This document shows positions 17,782 through 26,130 of a stretch of 64,000 bases of DNA, piece by piece. Source of the DNA: Aurantibacter sp034110465 (GTDB taxonomy: Bacteria; Bacteroidota; Bacteroidia; Flavobacteriales; Flavobacteriaceae); contig JAWUZD010000009.1 in the NCBI GenBank assembly GCA_034110465.1, forward strand, positions 62,001 to 126,000, read 5' to 3'. The position numbers and the translations under genes were made by a program. Position 1 is the stretch's first letter. Each line of letters opens with the position of its first letter. A model generated the notes under the pieces. The model worked only from the letters and a program-made list of their open reading frames with translations, made no database searches and was not told where the DNA came from.

Positions 17782-17798
17782 ATATGCATGCATAGTAG

Positions 17799-18002
17799 TT
17801 ATGCTGCGTTTTCTTCTGCTACAGAGTTGTCTATTAAAACTTGACCTCTGTGGTATAATTTTCCTTCAAACCAGTGAGCTCTATGATAAAGGTGTGCTTC
17901 TCCTGTTGTTGGGCAAGTTGCAACCTGTGGCGCTGTTGCTTTGTAATGAGTTCTTCTTTTATCTCTTCTTGTTCTTGAGATTTTTCTTTTAGGATGTGCC
18001 AT
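17799..18002 (-). CDS. rpmF: 50S ribosomal protein L32
   Basis: 67 residues, full length. N-terminal AHPKRKISRTRRDKRRTHYK is the L32 signature. The zinc-ribbon cysteines of some L32 forms are largely absent: only one Cys (ATCPTTGEAH) remains, so this is a Cys-minus type. It lies 9 bp after the DUF177 gene, the conserved yceD-rpmF pair. Confidence 0.97.
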   Translation of the reverse strand: MAHPKRKISRTRRDKRRTHYKATAPQVATCPTTGEAHLYHRAHWFEGKLYHRGQVLIDNSVAEENAA

Positions 18003-18011
18003 TTTATAATT

Positions 18012-18551
18012 TTATTTATCCGTTAATAGTTTTTTTAATGAGTCCCATCTTGGGTCTGTACTTTCTTCTTCTTCCTTAATGTCTTTTAATTTAGGACTAA
18101 GCTCTTCTAATTTATTTAATATTTCTGATTCTAAACTGCCATCTTGTATTCCTGGATGTACACGTTTTGTTGGTAATGCTAAAACAATTAGTTCGTAAAC
18201 GTACTGTTTTATATCAACCTCGTATTCTCCGTGTGGTAAAATTAAGATGTCTATATTTTCGTCGTTAAACGCTTCTCCAAAGCTAATCACTAAATCAAAT
18301 TCGTTTTCGATTTCCTGATTAAAAGGTTCGTTTGTAACGTCGCAATTTATATTAATAATACCATTAACTTTAAAATTTAATTCTAAAAAAGTAGATTTCT
18401 TTTCTAAAATTAAATTCACTTTAGCTTTAGCGGTATTAAAATCATCGTATTCAAAAAAATTAAAGAACGTATTACCTATATCAAAATCAAAAAGATGCTT
18501 TCCAGCTTTTAATCCCACAAATGGAATTGTAAATTCTTTTAAATGCTTCAT
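18012..18551 (-). CDS. DUF177 (YceD) family protein
   Basis: 179 residues from the ATG at 18551; an in-frame GTG lies two codons upstream. DUF177/YceD proteins are linked to 23S rRNA and ribosome assembly and are almost always encoded next to rpmF, as here (9 bp). Conserved features: FINCDVTNEPFNQEIENEFD-like segment (INCDVTNEPFNQEIENEFDL) where the usual CxRCL motif is reduced to a single Cys, and the C-terminal DPRWDSLKKLL tail, which is a hallmark. The paired Cys loss in this protein parallels the Cys-poor L32 next door. Confidence 0.9.
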   Translation of the reverse strand: MKHLKEFTIPFVGLKAGKHLFDFDIGNTFFNFFEYDDFNTAKAKVNLILEKKSTFLELNFKVNGIININCDVTNEPFNQEIENEFDLVISFGEAFNDENIDILILPHGEYEVDIKQYVYELIVLALPTKRVHPGIQDGSLESEILNKLEELSPKLKDIKEEEESTDPRWDSLKKLLTDK

Positions 18552-18573
18552 TATCACATCTATTTTGAGCCTG

Positions 18574-18581
18574 CAAATATA
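18574..18581 (-). promoter_or_regulatory. Candidate -7 box for DUF177-rpmF
   Basis: Minus strand TATATTTG, exact TAnnTTTG, 22 nt upstream of the ATG at 18551, in the 74-bp gap after pdxA. Confidence 0.5.
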
Positions 18582-18625
18582 TACTTATTATTTTTTAATA
18601 AAAAGATTTATAAACAATTTTTTGT

Positions 18626-19672
18626 TTATATCTTTCTCTTGTTACTTTTTAATGGGTTTTGACTAAGCTCAGAATATAATTTTCTGTTTTTAAATAATTT
18701 AATAGCTTCAAAAATAGCTTCATTAAATGAATTGGTATTTGCAACACCTTTACCTGCTATTTCGTATGCTGTTCCATGATCTGGAGAGGTTCTTATTTTG
18801 CTTAAACCAGCGGTAAAATTAACTCCTTCACCAAATGACAACGTTTTGAAAGGAATTAAACCTTGATCATGGTAGGTTGCAATAATAGCATCAAAACTCT
18901 TATATGTGTCAGAACCAAAGAAGCTATCTGCGGAATAAGGACCATAAACTAATTTGCCACTATCTTTAATTTTAGCTAAAGTTGGTCTAAGAACACTATC
19001 ATCTTCTTCTCCAATAACACCATTATCCCCTGTATGTGGATTTAAACCCAATACAGCAATTTTTGGTTTTGAAATACCAAAATCTTGGACTAAAGTATTA
19101 TAAATTGTTTCTATTTTTAAATTAATTAAATCAGGAGTGATTTTTGCAGCCACATTTTTAATAGCCACATGATCTGTTAAAAGACCAACTCTTAAATTTC
19201 CTGCTGTTAAAAGCATTAAACTATTTCCTTCTAATTCTTGATTTAAATAATCTGTATGACCTGGGAAATTAAATTCTTCAGACTGAATATTATGCTTATT
19301 AATAGGTGCAGTAACTAAAACGTCTATTAAATTATCTTTTAAAGCTTTAGTCGCTTTACTGAAAGATATGATGGCTACTTCACCGATTTTTGGATTTTCT
19401 TGTCCAAAATTAATAGCGAAATCATCAGAATAAGTTTCGAAAACGTTAATCTTGGTAGGTGTTATTTTTTCTAAATCCTTTATAAAATTAAAATCAATAT
19501 TTAGGTTTAAATGTTTTTTTACAAAATTCACAGATTTCTGTGATCCAAAAATTACAGGAGTACAAAAATCGAGCATTCTTGGGTCTTGAAAAATACGTAA
19601 AATAATTTCTAACCCTATACCATTTAAATCACCAACAGATAATCCTAAAACAATTTTTTTTATGTTATTCAT
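18626..19672 (-). CDS. pdxA: 4-hydroxythreonine-4-phosphate dehydrogenase
   Basis: 348 residues from the ATG at 19672 (MNNIKKIVLGLSVGDLNGIG, the usual family start). An in-frame TTG 33 bp upstream would fall at or before the predicted transcription start. PdxA oxidises 4-phosphohydroxy-L-threonine in pyridoxal phosphate synthesis. The divalent-metal histidines are present in FPGHTDYLNQE, GLNPHTGDNGVIG and IATYHDQGLIPFKTL. It leads the minus-strand block ahead of DUF177-rpmF, with 74 bp between, and diverges from ribE. Confidence 0.96.
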   Translation of the reverse strand: MNNIKKIVLGLSVGDLNGIGLEIILRIFQDPRMLDFCTPVIFGSQKSVNFVKKHLNLNIDFNFIKDLEKITPTKINVFETYSDDFAINFGQENPKIGEVAIISFSKATKALKDNLIDVLVTAPINKHNIQSEEFNFPGHTDYLNQELEGNSLMLLTAGNLRVGLLTDHVAIKNVAAKITPDLINLKIETIYNTLVQDFGISKPKIAVLGLNPHTGDNGVIGEEDDSVLRPTLAKIKDSGKLVYGPYSADSFFGSDTYKSFDAIIATYHDQGLIPFKTLSFGEGVNFTAGLSKIRTSPDHGTAYEIAGKGVANTNSFNEAIFEAIKLFKNRKLYSELSQNPLKSNKRKI

Positions 19673-19707
19673 TTCTCTTCTAACTAATGTTTGTAAATTT
19701 ACCAAAG

Positions 19708-19715
19708 CAAATTTA
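19708..19715 (-). promoter_or_regulatory. Candidate -7 box for pdxA
   Basis: Minus strand TAAATTTG, exact TAnnTTTG, 35 nt upstream of the pdxA ATG at 19672. No TTTG at the ideal 19-bp distance. Confidence 0.45.
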
Positions 19716-19737
19716 ACGAATTAAAACAGCAAAATAG

Positions 19738-20325
19738 ATGTTTACAGGTATAATTGAAACTCTTGGTCAAATAACAGCTTTAAATATTGAAGAATCAAAC
19801 TTACATATAGATGTAAAATCTAATATCACTAACGAATTAAAAATTGATCAAAGTGTTGCTCATAATGGTGTTTGTTTAACCGTGGTAGCTATTAAAGACG
19901 ATATATATACAGTTACAGCAATTCAAGAAACGTTACAGAAAACTAATATTGGTGCTTTAAAAATAGGTGATATTATTAATCTAGAACGTGCTATGAAATT
20001 AGGTGCACGATTAGATGGACATATTGTTCAAGGCCACATAGATCAAACAGCTATTTGTACAACTGTTTTGAAACAAAATGGAAGTTGGACTTATACTTTT
20101 AAATACGATCAAAGTTTAGGTAATGTAACTATAGAAAAAGGATCTATTACAGTAAACGGTACAAGCTTAACTGTTGTAAATTCTTTAATAAGTGAGTTTA
20201 GCGTAGCTATAATTCCTTATACTTTTGAAAACACAGTTTTTAAAAGTATAAAAGTTGGAACAATAGTAAATTTAGAATTTGATGTTATAGGAAAATATGT
20301 GAAAAGATTAACTCAAACTTATTAA
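19738..20325 (+). CDS. ribE: Riboflavin synthase, alpha chain
   Basis: 195 residues with two lumazine-binding barrels. The start MFTGIIETLGQI is the family signature; first-barrel HNGVCLTVV and its second-barrel counterpart KGSITVNGTSLTVV, joined by ARLDGHIVQGHID, are intact. The enzyme dismutates two 6,7-dimethyl-8-ribityllumazine molecules to riboflavin. Its 3' end overlaps the convergent PID-protein gene by 4 bp. No FMN riboswitch is visible upstream; only 65 bp separate it from pdxA. Confidence 0.97.
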   Translation: MFTGIIETLGQITALNIEESNLHIDVKSNITNELKIDQSVAHNGVCLTVVAIKDDIYTVTAIQETLQKTNIGALKIGDIINLERAMKLGARLDGHIVQGHIDQTAICTTVLKQNGSWTYTFKYDQSLGNVTIEKGSITVNGTSLTVVNSLISEFSVAIIPYTFENTVFKSIKVGTIVNLEFDVIGKYVKRLTQTY

Positions 20326-20525
20326 GAGTTACTTTTTTTAATTTTTTTGTAAGCGTAAAAGCTACCAAGAGCTAATCCAACAGTAATTAATATTAAGATA
20401 TTTCCGTCAATTGGAACTCCAGGCAATGGAACAGGTAATGGCGGAGGCGGAGGCGTAACTTGCGCCAATGCTGTACTACCTATAAAAACAAGTAGGATAA
20501 AAGTAATATATTTTAATCTTCCCAT
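20322..20525 (-). CDS. Small secreted protein with PID-type sorting signal
   Basis: 67 residues: signal peptide (residues 1-21, cleavage after ALAQ), a proline-rich stretch (PPPPPLPVPLPG, 25-36), the motif PID at 38-40, one hydrophobic segment (43-58, ILILITVGLALGSFYA) and a basic tail (KKIKK, 60-64). The motif, membrane segment and basic tail are the plan of C-terminal protein-sorting signals; I believe this type is called PID-CTERM in flavobacteria. The mature extracytoplasmic part is only about 20 residues. Its processing enzyme is not in the window. It is tail-to-tail with ribE. Confidence 0.75.
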   Translation of the reverse strand: MGRLKYITFILLVFIGSTALAQVTPPPPPLPVPLPGVPIDGNILILITVGLALGSFYAYKKIKKSNS

Positions 20526-20625
20526 AGTTCGGACTAATTGAAGCGTAAAATTAAAAAAAAATAGACAGTATCAAAGTTTTACAACAAAAAATATTAAACT
20601 TTATTAAAAATAACTTAAATTAAGT

Positions 20626-20658
20626 AAAAGCCACTTAAAAATATTTAGGTGGCTTTTT
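20626..20658 (-). terminator. Terminator of the peroxidase-like gene
   Basis: AAAAGCCAC (20626-20634) pairs with GTGGCTTTT (20649-20657), with an inner TTAA/TTA extension through one T-G pair. It lies 19 bp beyond the stop on the minus strand. Confidence 0.8.
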
Positions 20659-20676
20659 ATAAAAATATTTTTTATT

Positions 20677-21267
20677 TTAAACGTGTTTACCGGTATTAAA
20701 ACCATGTTTCCCAAGGTATTGATTACCACTTTCAATGGCATCTTCTTCTAAAGTTGTTCCCATAGAATCATTCCAACGGTTTAAATATCCAAATAAAGAA
20801 ATAACACCAAGCATTTCCACAATCTCTCCTTCTGTCCAATGTTCGTGTAAACGTTTTTGAATAGTCGCATCTACTGCGTTTGGAATTTGACTAGCTGCCA
20901 AACTAAAATCTAAAGCCGCGCGTTCTGCTTCATTAAATGCCGAATGTGTTCTGTATTCCCAAATATTATCTAATTGTTCTTGTTCCGCGCCATAACGTTC
21001 TGCGGCTCTAATAGCGTGCGCTTGGCAATATCTACAACCGGTAGCATTACTACTAACCCAAGCAATCATTCTTTTTAAAGCAGAAGTTACTTTGCCTTCA
21101 TTTGCCATTACCGCTTTATTTAAATTTATAAAGGCCTTACTAATAGCTGGTCTGCGTTGCATTGTTAAAACCGAGTTTGGACAAAACCCTAAAGTCTCAT
21201 TAAAAAAGTCCGCTAATTCTTTTGTTTCCGGATCGTGTTCTGCGCTTAATGGTGTTACTAATGGCAT
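20677..21267 (-). CDS. Carboxymuconolactone decarboxylase/AhpD-like peroxidase-related protein
   Basis: 196 residues, all-helical AhpD-like fold. The redox motif TGCRYCQAHAIRAAERYG (about residues 77-94) has the CxxCxxxH arrangement used by alkylhydroperoxidase-like proteins. The N-terminal LADFFNETLGFCPNSVLTMQ and the later AFNEAERAALDFSLAAS are also typical. It may act in peroxide defence; the actual substrate is unknown. It diverges from an OsmC-family gene, another thiol peroxide-related protein, which hints at a shared stress role (inference). Confidence 0.85.
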   Translation of the reverse strand: MPLVTPLSAEHDPETKELADFFNETLGFCPNSVLTMQRRPAISKAFINLNKAVMANEGKVTSALKRMIAWVSSNATGCRYCQAHAIRAAERYGAEQEQLDNIWEYRTHSAFNEAERAALDFSLAASQIPNAVDATIQKRLHEHWTEGEIVEMLGVISLFGYLNRWNDSMGTTLEEDAIESGNQYLGKHGFNTGKHV

Positions 21268-21295
21268 TTTGTTCTGTTTTTAAAGTTATAAATGG

Positions 21296-21303
21296 TATTT
21301 TTG
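21296..21303 (+). promoter_or_regulatory. Candidate -7 box for the OsmC gene
   Basis: TATTTTTG, exact TAnnTTTG, 46 nt before the ATG at 21350 and 79 nt before the ATG at 21383. Confidence 0.4.
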
Positions 21304-21382
21304 ATATGATAAGTCGAAATATTTTAATGTTCTTAACATTTCGATTTAAATGAACGTACAAGTAACAAAAACTTTTAGAAAG

Positions 21383-21805
21383 ATGACAAATAAAATTACA
21401 ACAACTTGGTTAGGTAATATGAAGTTTGAAAGTACTAATCCATCAGGACAAAATCTTTTTATTGATGCAGGAGAAGAAAATGGCGGAAATAACGAAGGTT
21501 ACAGACCTAAGGCTTTAATGCTTTCTGGTTTGGCTGGTTGTGCTGGTTTAGACGTAGCGTCTTTAATTAAGAAGATGAAATTAGATATTGACACTTTTAA
21601 AATTGAAATTGATGCGAATCTTACTGAAGAACATCCAAAATATTACGATAAAGTGTCTATGGATTTTCATTTTTATGGAGATAACTTAGACGAAAATAAA
21701 TTACAAAAAACAGTTGATTTATCTGCCGAAAAATATTGTGGTGTTTTAGAAATGTTTCGTCAGTTTGCAGAGGTTAGTATTAATTCGTTTTTTCATAAGA
21801 AATAA
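21383..21805 (+). CDS. OsmC family protein
   Basis: 140 residues from the ATG at 21383 (MTNKITTTWLGNMKFESTNP, preceded by AGAAAG); an in-frame ATG at 21350 would add 11 residues that are not typical of the family. OsmC proteins reduce organic hydroperoxides with two cysteines. Here the Cys are in SGLAGCAGLDVASLI and SAEKYCGVLEMF, the usual helix positions, so the protein should be redox active. The next gene, recJ, starts 38 bp later and may be co-transcribed. Confidence 0.88.
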   Translation: MTNKITTTWLGNMKFESTNPSGQNLFIDAGEENGGNNEGYRPKALMLSGLAGCAGLDVASLIKKMKLDIDTFKIEIDANLTEEHPKYYDKVSMDFHFYGDNLDENKLQKTVDLSAEKYCGVLEMFRQFAEVSINSFFHKK

Positions 21806-21843
21806 TAATTCATATTAATTTTTCACTTTATAACAAAAATCAA

Positions 21844-23538
21844 ATGCGTTGGACGCTAAGAGCTAATCCGGAACAACAAAAAATAGACCATTTAAAAGAC
21901 ACTTTAAATGTAGATAGCACTATTGCAAGACTTTTAATACAAAGAGGTATTGAAGATTTTGATACTGCTAAAGATTTTTTTAGACCTAGTTTAGACCATT
22001 TACATAATCCTTTTTTAATGAAGGATATGCAAAAAGCGGTAGATAGAATTGAAACTGCCTTAAAAAACAACGAACGCATTTTAGTTTTTGGAGATTACGA
22101 TGTAGATGGAACCACATCTGTGGCTTTAATGTCAAGTTATTTAAAAACGCATTCCGAAAATATTTCAAGTTATATTCCAGATCGTTACTTAGAAGGTTAT
22201 GGCGTTTCTTATAAAGGTATTGATTTTGCAGCCGATAACGATTTTAGCCTAATTATTGCTTTAGATTGTGGTGTAAAAGCAGTAGATAAAGTAGCGTATG
22301 CAAAAGAAAAAGGCATAGATTTTATTATTTGCGATCATCACAGACCTGGAAAAACTATTCCAGATGCAATTGCTGTTTTAGATCCAAAACAAGACGATTG
22401 TAATTATCCATATAATGAACTTTGTGGTTGTGGCGTTGGTTTTAAACTAATTCAAGCTATAGCATCTATCAAAGGAGAAACCATAGAAGATTTAATTCCG
22501 TATTTAGATTTAGTTGCCACAGCAATAGGTGCAGATATTGTTCCTATTACCGGCGAAAATCGGGTTTTGGCTTATTTTGGAATGCAGGTTATTAATCAAA
22601 ATCCAAGAGCTGGTTTTAATGCCATAATTAATCAGATTAAAAAAGAAACTTTAACCATAACAGATGTAGTTTTTGTTATTGCGCCAAGAATTAATGCAGC
22701 TGGTAGAATGAAACACGGCATTTATGCCGTAGATTTATTAACGCAAACCAATGTAGAATTAGCAGAACAATACGCACAAGAGATAGAAACTTTTAATACA
22801 GACAGACGTGAGGCAGACAAACAAATTACTATTGAGGCTTTACAGCAAATTGAAGAACAAAAAGAACAGAAACGCTTTACTTCTGTTGTTTATAACAAAA
22901 ACTGGCATAAAGGCGTTATTGGTATTGTGGCTTCTAGATTAATAGAAACTTACTATAGGCCAACCTTGGTTTTTACTAAAAGTGGCGATTTTTTAGCTGC
23001 TTCCGCAAGGTCTGTTTCTGGGTTTGATGTTTATAATGCATTGGAAGCTTGTAGCGAACATATCGAACAATTTGGCGGGCATAAATATGCTGCAGGTTTA
23101 ACGTTAAAAGAAGAAAATTATCTGGCATTTAAAGCTGCTTTTGAAGCTGAAGTTGAAAAAACAATTCCTCCAAGTTTATTGTCACAAGAAATTAAAATTG
23201 ATGCTAATTTGCAGTTAGACGAAGTCAACGATAAATTAATGCGCATCTTAAAACAATTTTCGCCATTTGGACCAGGAAACATGTCGCCAGTATTTATGAG
23301 CGAAAATTTACAAGATACAGGCTATGGAAAATGTGTTGGCGAAGACGATAAGCATCTTAGAATTACCGTAAAACAGGAAGGCAATACTAATAAGTTAGTG
23401 TGTATTGGTTTTGGTTTAGGCGATAAATTACCGTTAATTCAAAATAAAAACAGTTTTAAAAGTGTTTATTCTATTGATGAAAACGAATGGAAAGGCAATA
23501 TAAGTTTACAATTAAAACTTAGAGATATTAAAGAATAA
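21844..23538 (+). CDS. recJ: Single-stranded-DNA-specific exonuclease RecJ
   Basis: 564 residues, normal. RecJ is a 5'-3' ssDNA exonuclease in recombination and mismatch/base-excision repair. DHH-family motifs: VFGDYDVDGTTSVALMSSYL (near 79-98), ALDCG (about 140), FIICDHHRPG (near 160), and DHHA1 domain motif GRMKHGIYAVDLL followed by SVVYNKNWHKGVIGIVASRL and SGFDVYNALEACSEHIEQFGGHKYAAGL. The C-terminal OB region ends FSPFGPGNMSPVF onward. Complete. Confidence 0.97.
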   Translation: MRWTLRANPEQQKIDHLKDTLNVDSTIARLLIQRGIEDFDTAKDFFRPSLDHLHNPFLMKDMQKAVDRIETALKNNERILVFGDYDVDGTTSVALMSSYLKTHSENISSYIPDRYLEGYGVSYKGIDFAADNDFSLIIALDCGVKAVDKVAYAKEKGIDFIICDHHRPGKTIPDAIAVLDPKQDDCNYPYNELCGCGVGFKLIQAIASIKGETIEDLIPYLDLVATAIGADIVPITGENRVLAYFGMQVINQNPRAGFNAIINQIKKETLTITDVVFVIAPRINAAGRMKHGIYAVDLLTQTNVELAEQYAQEIETFNTDRREADKQITIEALQQIEEQKEQKRFTSVVYNKNWHKGVIGIVASRLIETYYRPTLVFTKSGDFLAASARSVSGFDVYNALEACSEHIEQFGGHKYAAGLTLKEENYLAFKAAFEAEVEKTIPPSLLSQEIKIDANLQLDEVNDKLMRILKQFSPFGPGNMSPVFMSENLQDTGYGKCVGEDDKHLRITVKQEGNTNKLVCIGFGLGDKLPLIQNKNSFKSVYSIDENEWKGNISLQLKLRDIKE

Positions 23539-23562
23539 AATATTTAAGTAGTACAATTTTAT

Positions 23563-24666
23563 ATGAAATACATTTTAGTCGTTATTTTATTATTCGTTAA
23601 TTTACTTAGTGCTCAAAACTTAGTAAAAAACGCAGGTTTTGAGTCTAGTAAAAAAGGACCTTGGACCTATGGAGATTTTCATAATAATGTTCTTTTTTGG
23701 AATAGTCCAAGTTTAGGAACTCCAGATCTATTTAGTACGGATAGTAAAAAAATGAATACTGTAAATTATCGTGGTACTCAAAAACCAAAAAACGGAAGTA
23801 TGTATGCAGGTATTTATACCTACACAATTAAAGAGAAAAGTGATTATAGAGAATATATTCAAAACGAATTAAAGCAAACGCTTAAAAAAAAGCATATTTA
23901 TAAGATTGAATTTTATTTAAGTTTAGCAGAAACATCAACACATATTTCTAAAGATATCCAGCTTGTTTTTTCAAGTAAAATTATAGGAACTACAGTAAAA
24001 GCATCTGCTTTATTTACAGAACCTACAACACCAAAAAAGTTAACTCACGGTTGTATTAAATTAAAAGAAGAAGGACAAACTCAAACCGTTTTGTTACCAT
24101 TTCCTGAACAAACATTACTAAGTTACGACTGGATAAAAGTGGAATTAGAATATGAGGCATTGGGTTTTGAATCCCTTTTTACCATTGGTAATTTTAAAAC
24201 TAATGAAAATACTACTGTAAAACCATTAAAAAGGGTAGATGTAAATCCTTTTACTTATTTTTATTTAGACGATTTTTCAATAACTGAAATTGGAGTTGTT
24301 CCGGAAAATATTTTCCAACCCGAAAAAACCTATACTTTTAAAAATGTCTTATTCGATTTTGATAAAGCCGTTTTATTAGAACCTTCTATAGAAGAATTAG
24401 ACAAGCTGGCATTTCATTTAAAAACAAATAATAATCTTAACATAGAAATTTACGGACATACAGATAATGATGGTTTAGACTCTAGAAATAAAGAATTATC
24501 CTTACAACGAGCAAAAGCAGTTGCAGATTACTTAATATATAAAGGTTTAGAAAAATCTAAAATAAAATGGTTTGGTTTTGGAGCAGATCAACCTGTGGTA
24601 GAAAATAATACCGAAGAAAATAGAGCTATTAATAGACGTGTAGATTTTAAACTAATTGAGAATTAA
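23563..24666 (+). CDS. OmpA family outer-membrane/peptidoglycan-binding protein
   Basis: 367 residues. A signal peptide (about 1-17, cleavage after LLSAQ) precedes a beta-rich N-terminal region (NLVKNAGFESSKKGPWTYGD) with a carbohydrate-binding-like start, NxGFE, as seen in DUF642/CBM-like modules. The C-terminal OmpA-like domain (about 255-365) contains FKNVLFDFDKAVLLEPSIEE, IYGHTDNDGLDSRNKELSLQ and the final NRAINRRVDFKLIE, which binds diaminopimelate-type peptidoglycan in known members. It follows recJ by 24 bp. Confidence 0.85.
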   Translation: MKYILVVILLFVNLLSAQNLVKNAGFESSKKGPWTYGDFHNNVLFWNSPSLGTPDLFSTDSKKMNTVNYRGTQKPKNGSMYAGIYTYTIKEKSDYREYIQNELKQTLKKKHIYKIEFYLSLAETSTHISKDIQLVFSSKIIGTTVKASALFTEPTTPKKLTHGCIKLKEEGQTQTVLLPFPEQTLLSYDWIKVELEYEALGFESLFTIGNFKTNENTTVKPLKRVDVNPFTYFYLDDFSITEIGVVPENIFQPEKTYTFKNVLFDFDKAVLLEPSIEELDKLAFHLKTNNNLNIEIYGHTDNDGLDSRNKELSLQRAKAVADYLIYKGLEKSKIKWFGFGADQPVVENNTEENRAINRRVDFKLIEN

Positions 24667-24710
24667 TCACTACAAAAGTAACTTTAAAGAATTCTATAAG
24701 TTAAAACCAT

Positions 24711-24718
24711 TATTTTTG
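24711..24718 (+). promoter_or_regulatory. Candidate -7 box for the MFS gene
   Basis: TATTTTTG, exact TAnnTTTG, 20 nt before the ATG at 24739. Confidence 0.5.
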
Positions 24719-24738
24719 CAGTAAAGGAAATCTTAAAA

Positions 24739-25980
24739 ATGCAAAAAAATGATCCCTATCAGGCGCTTAGATATAAAGAATTCAATACGTTTTTAGTTAT
24801 TCGTTTTGCGTTAGTATTAGCTTGGTCTATGCAATTTGTAGCTATAGAATGGCAAGTATATAGTTTAACTAAAAACCCGTGGTCTTTAGGGTTAATTGGC
24901 TTAATGGAAGTTATTCCAGCTATAAGTTTAGCATTATTTGCCGGACATATTGTAGATCAAAAAGAAAAACGAAACCTTTTAGTTAAATGCATTTTAGTTT
25001 TTTTTGTAATAAGTACGGGTTTATTCTTAGTCACTTTACCAGAATATGCTAATAAAAGTAGTTTGTATATTATTTATGCTTTAGTGTTTTGTGGTGGATT
25101 AGTAAGAGCTTTTATAGGTCCAACCATATTTTCTTTATTAGCTTTAGTTATTCCTAAAAAAGCCTACACTAATGGTGCTACTTGGAGTAGTTCTACTTGG
25201 CAAATGGCAGCGGTTTTAGGTCCTGCTTTAGCTGGTTTTACCATTTATAAAATTGGTGTGCATTGGTCTTTGTGTTTAGTGGTTGGTTTTGCACTTTTAG
25301 CTTTAGTGGCTTTATTAACCATTAAAAAGAAACCAATACATAATCCTAAAATTGGCGAACCTATTTTTAAGAGTTTAAAAGAAGGTATTCTATTTGTTAA
25401 AAACGAAAAAATTATTTTAGGTGCTATAACTTTAGATATGATTGCGGTGCTTTTTGGTGGCGCAGTTGCTTTATTACCTGTTTTTGCTCAAGATATTTTA
25501 AGAGTTGGACCAGAAGGTTTTGGTGTTTTAAGAGCTGCTCCTGCGGTTGGAGCATTTTTAACTATGTTGTTTTCGGCATATGTACCTTTAAATAAAAACG
25601 CAGGTTACAAATTACTAATTGCCATTTTTGGATTTGGAGTTTGTATTATAGTTTTTGGATTATCTAATGTGTATTGGATTTCTGTTTTAGCATTATTTTT
25701 TAGTGGTGTTACAGATGGCGTTTCTATGGTAATACGTCAAACTATTATGCAATTAAAAACACCAGATGCTATGCGTGGTCGAGTTTCTTCTGTAGAAAGT
25801 ATATTTACAGGTTCTTCTAACGAACTTGGTGCTTTTGAAAGTGGTTTAACCGCAAAACTTATGGGAACTGTTACCGCTGTAGTTTTTGGCGGTTGTATGA
25901 CATTAATTACTGTAGTATCTACGGGAATTGCTTTTCCAACTTTGCGTAAGTTAGATTTAACGGATGAAGATTCTAATTAA
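24739..25980 (+). CDS. Major facilitator superfamily transporter (EntS-like)
   Basis: 413 residues with about 12 membrane segments. The layout of an N-terminal half (FALVLAWSMQFVAIEWQVYS), the loop motif AGHIVDQKEKRNLL (MFS motif A position, about 71-84) and a C-terminal half (RGRVSSVESIFTGSSNELGA) resembles the MFS_3/EntS type exporters. Substrate unknown. Single-gene unit with its own -7 box and a terminator shared with the convergent superoxide dismutase gene. Confidence 0.87.
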   Translation: MQKNDPYQALRYKEFNTFLVIRFALVLAWSMQFVAIEWQVYSLTKNPWSLGLIGLMEVIPAISLALFAGHIVDQKEKRNLLVKCILVFFVISTGLFLVTLPEYANKSSLYIIYALVFCGGLVRAFIGPTIFSLLALVIPKKAYTNGATWSSSTWQMAAVLGPALAGFTIYKIGVHWSLCLVVGFALLALVALLTIKKKPIHNPKIGEPIFKSLKEGILFVKNEKIILGAITLDMIAVLFGGAVALLPVFAQDILRVGPEGFGVLRAAPAVGAFLTMLFSAYVPLNKNAGYKLLIAIFGFGVCIIVFGLSNVYWISVLALFFSGVTDGVSMVIRQTIMQLKTPDAMRGRVSSVESIFTGSSNELGAFESGLTAKLMGTVTAVVFGGCMTLITVVSTGIAFPTLRKLDLTDEDSN

Positions 25981-26077
25981 GTAGTTTTTTAGTATTTAGT
26001 TATGTGATTTTTTTATGAAAGATAACAGTAAATAGGAGTTGTCTTTAATTCTTTTTTTTCTAAAATATTACCCAAAA

Positions 26078-26108
26078 AAAAGCCCAAAACTATAAGTTTT
26101 GAGCTTTT
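26078..26108. terminator. Bidirectional terminator between MFS and superoxide dismutase genes
   Basis: AAAAGC and CAAAAC (26078-26090) pair with GTTTTG and GCTTTT (26096-26108) with one mismatch. A-run before and T-rich after serve both convergent genes. Confidence 0.75.
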
Positions 26109-26130
26109 AAAATATGTTGTAAAACTAAAA

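Noticed and set aside
19673..19737. FMN riboswitch upstream of ribE
   Set aside because: Only 65 bp to the divergent pdxA start and none of the conserved RFN-element helices are recognisable.
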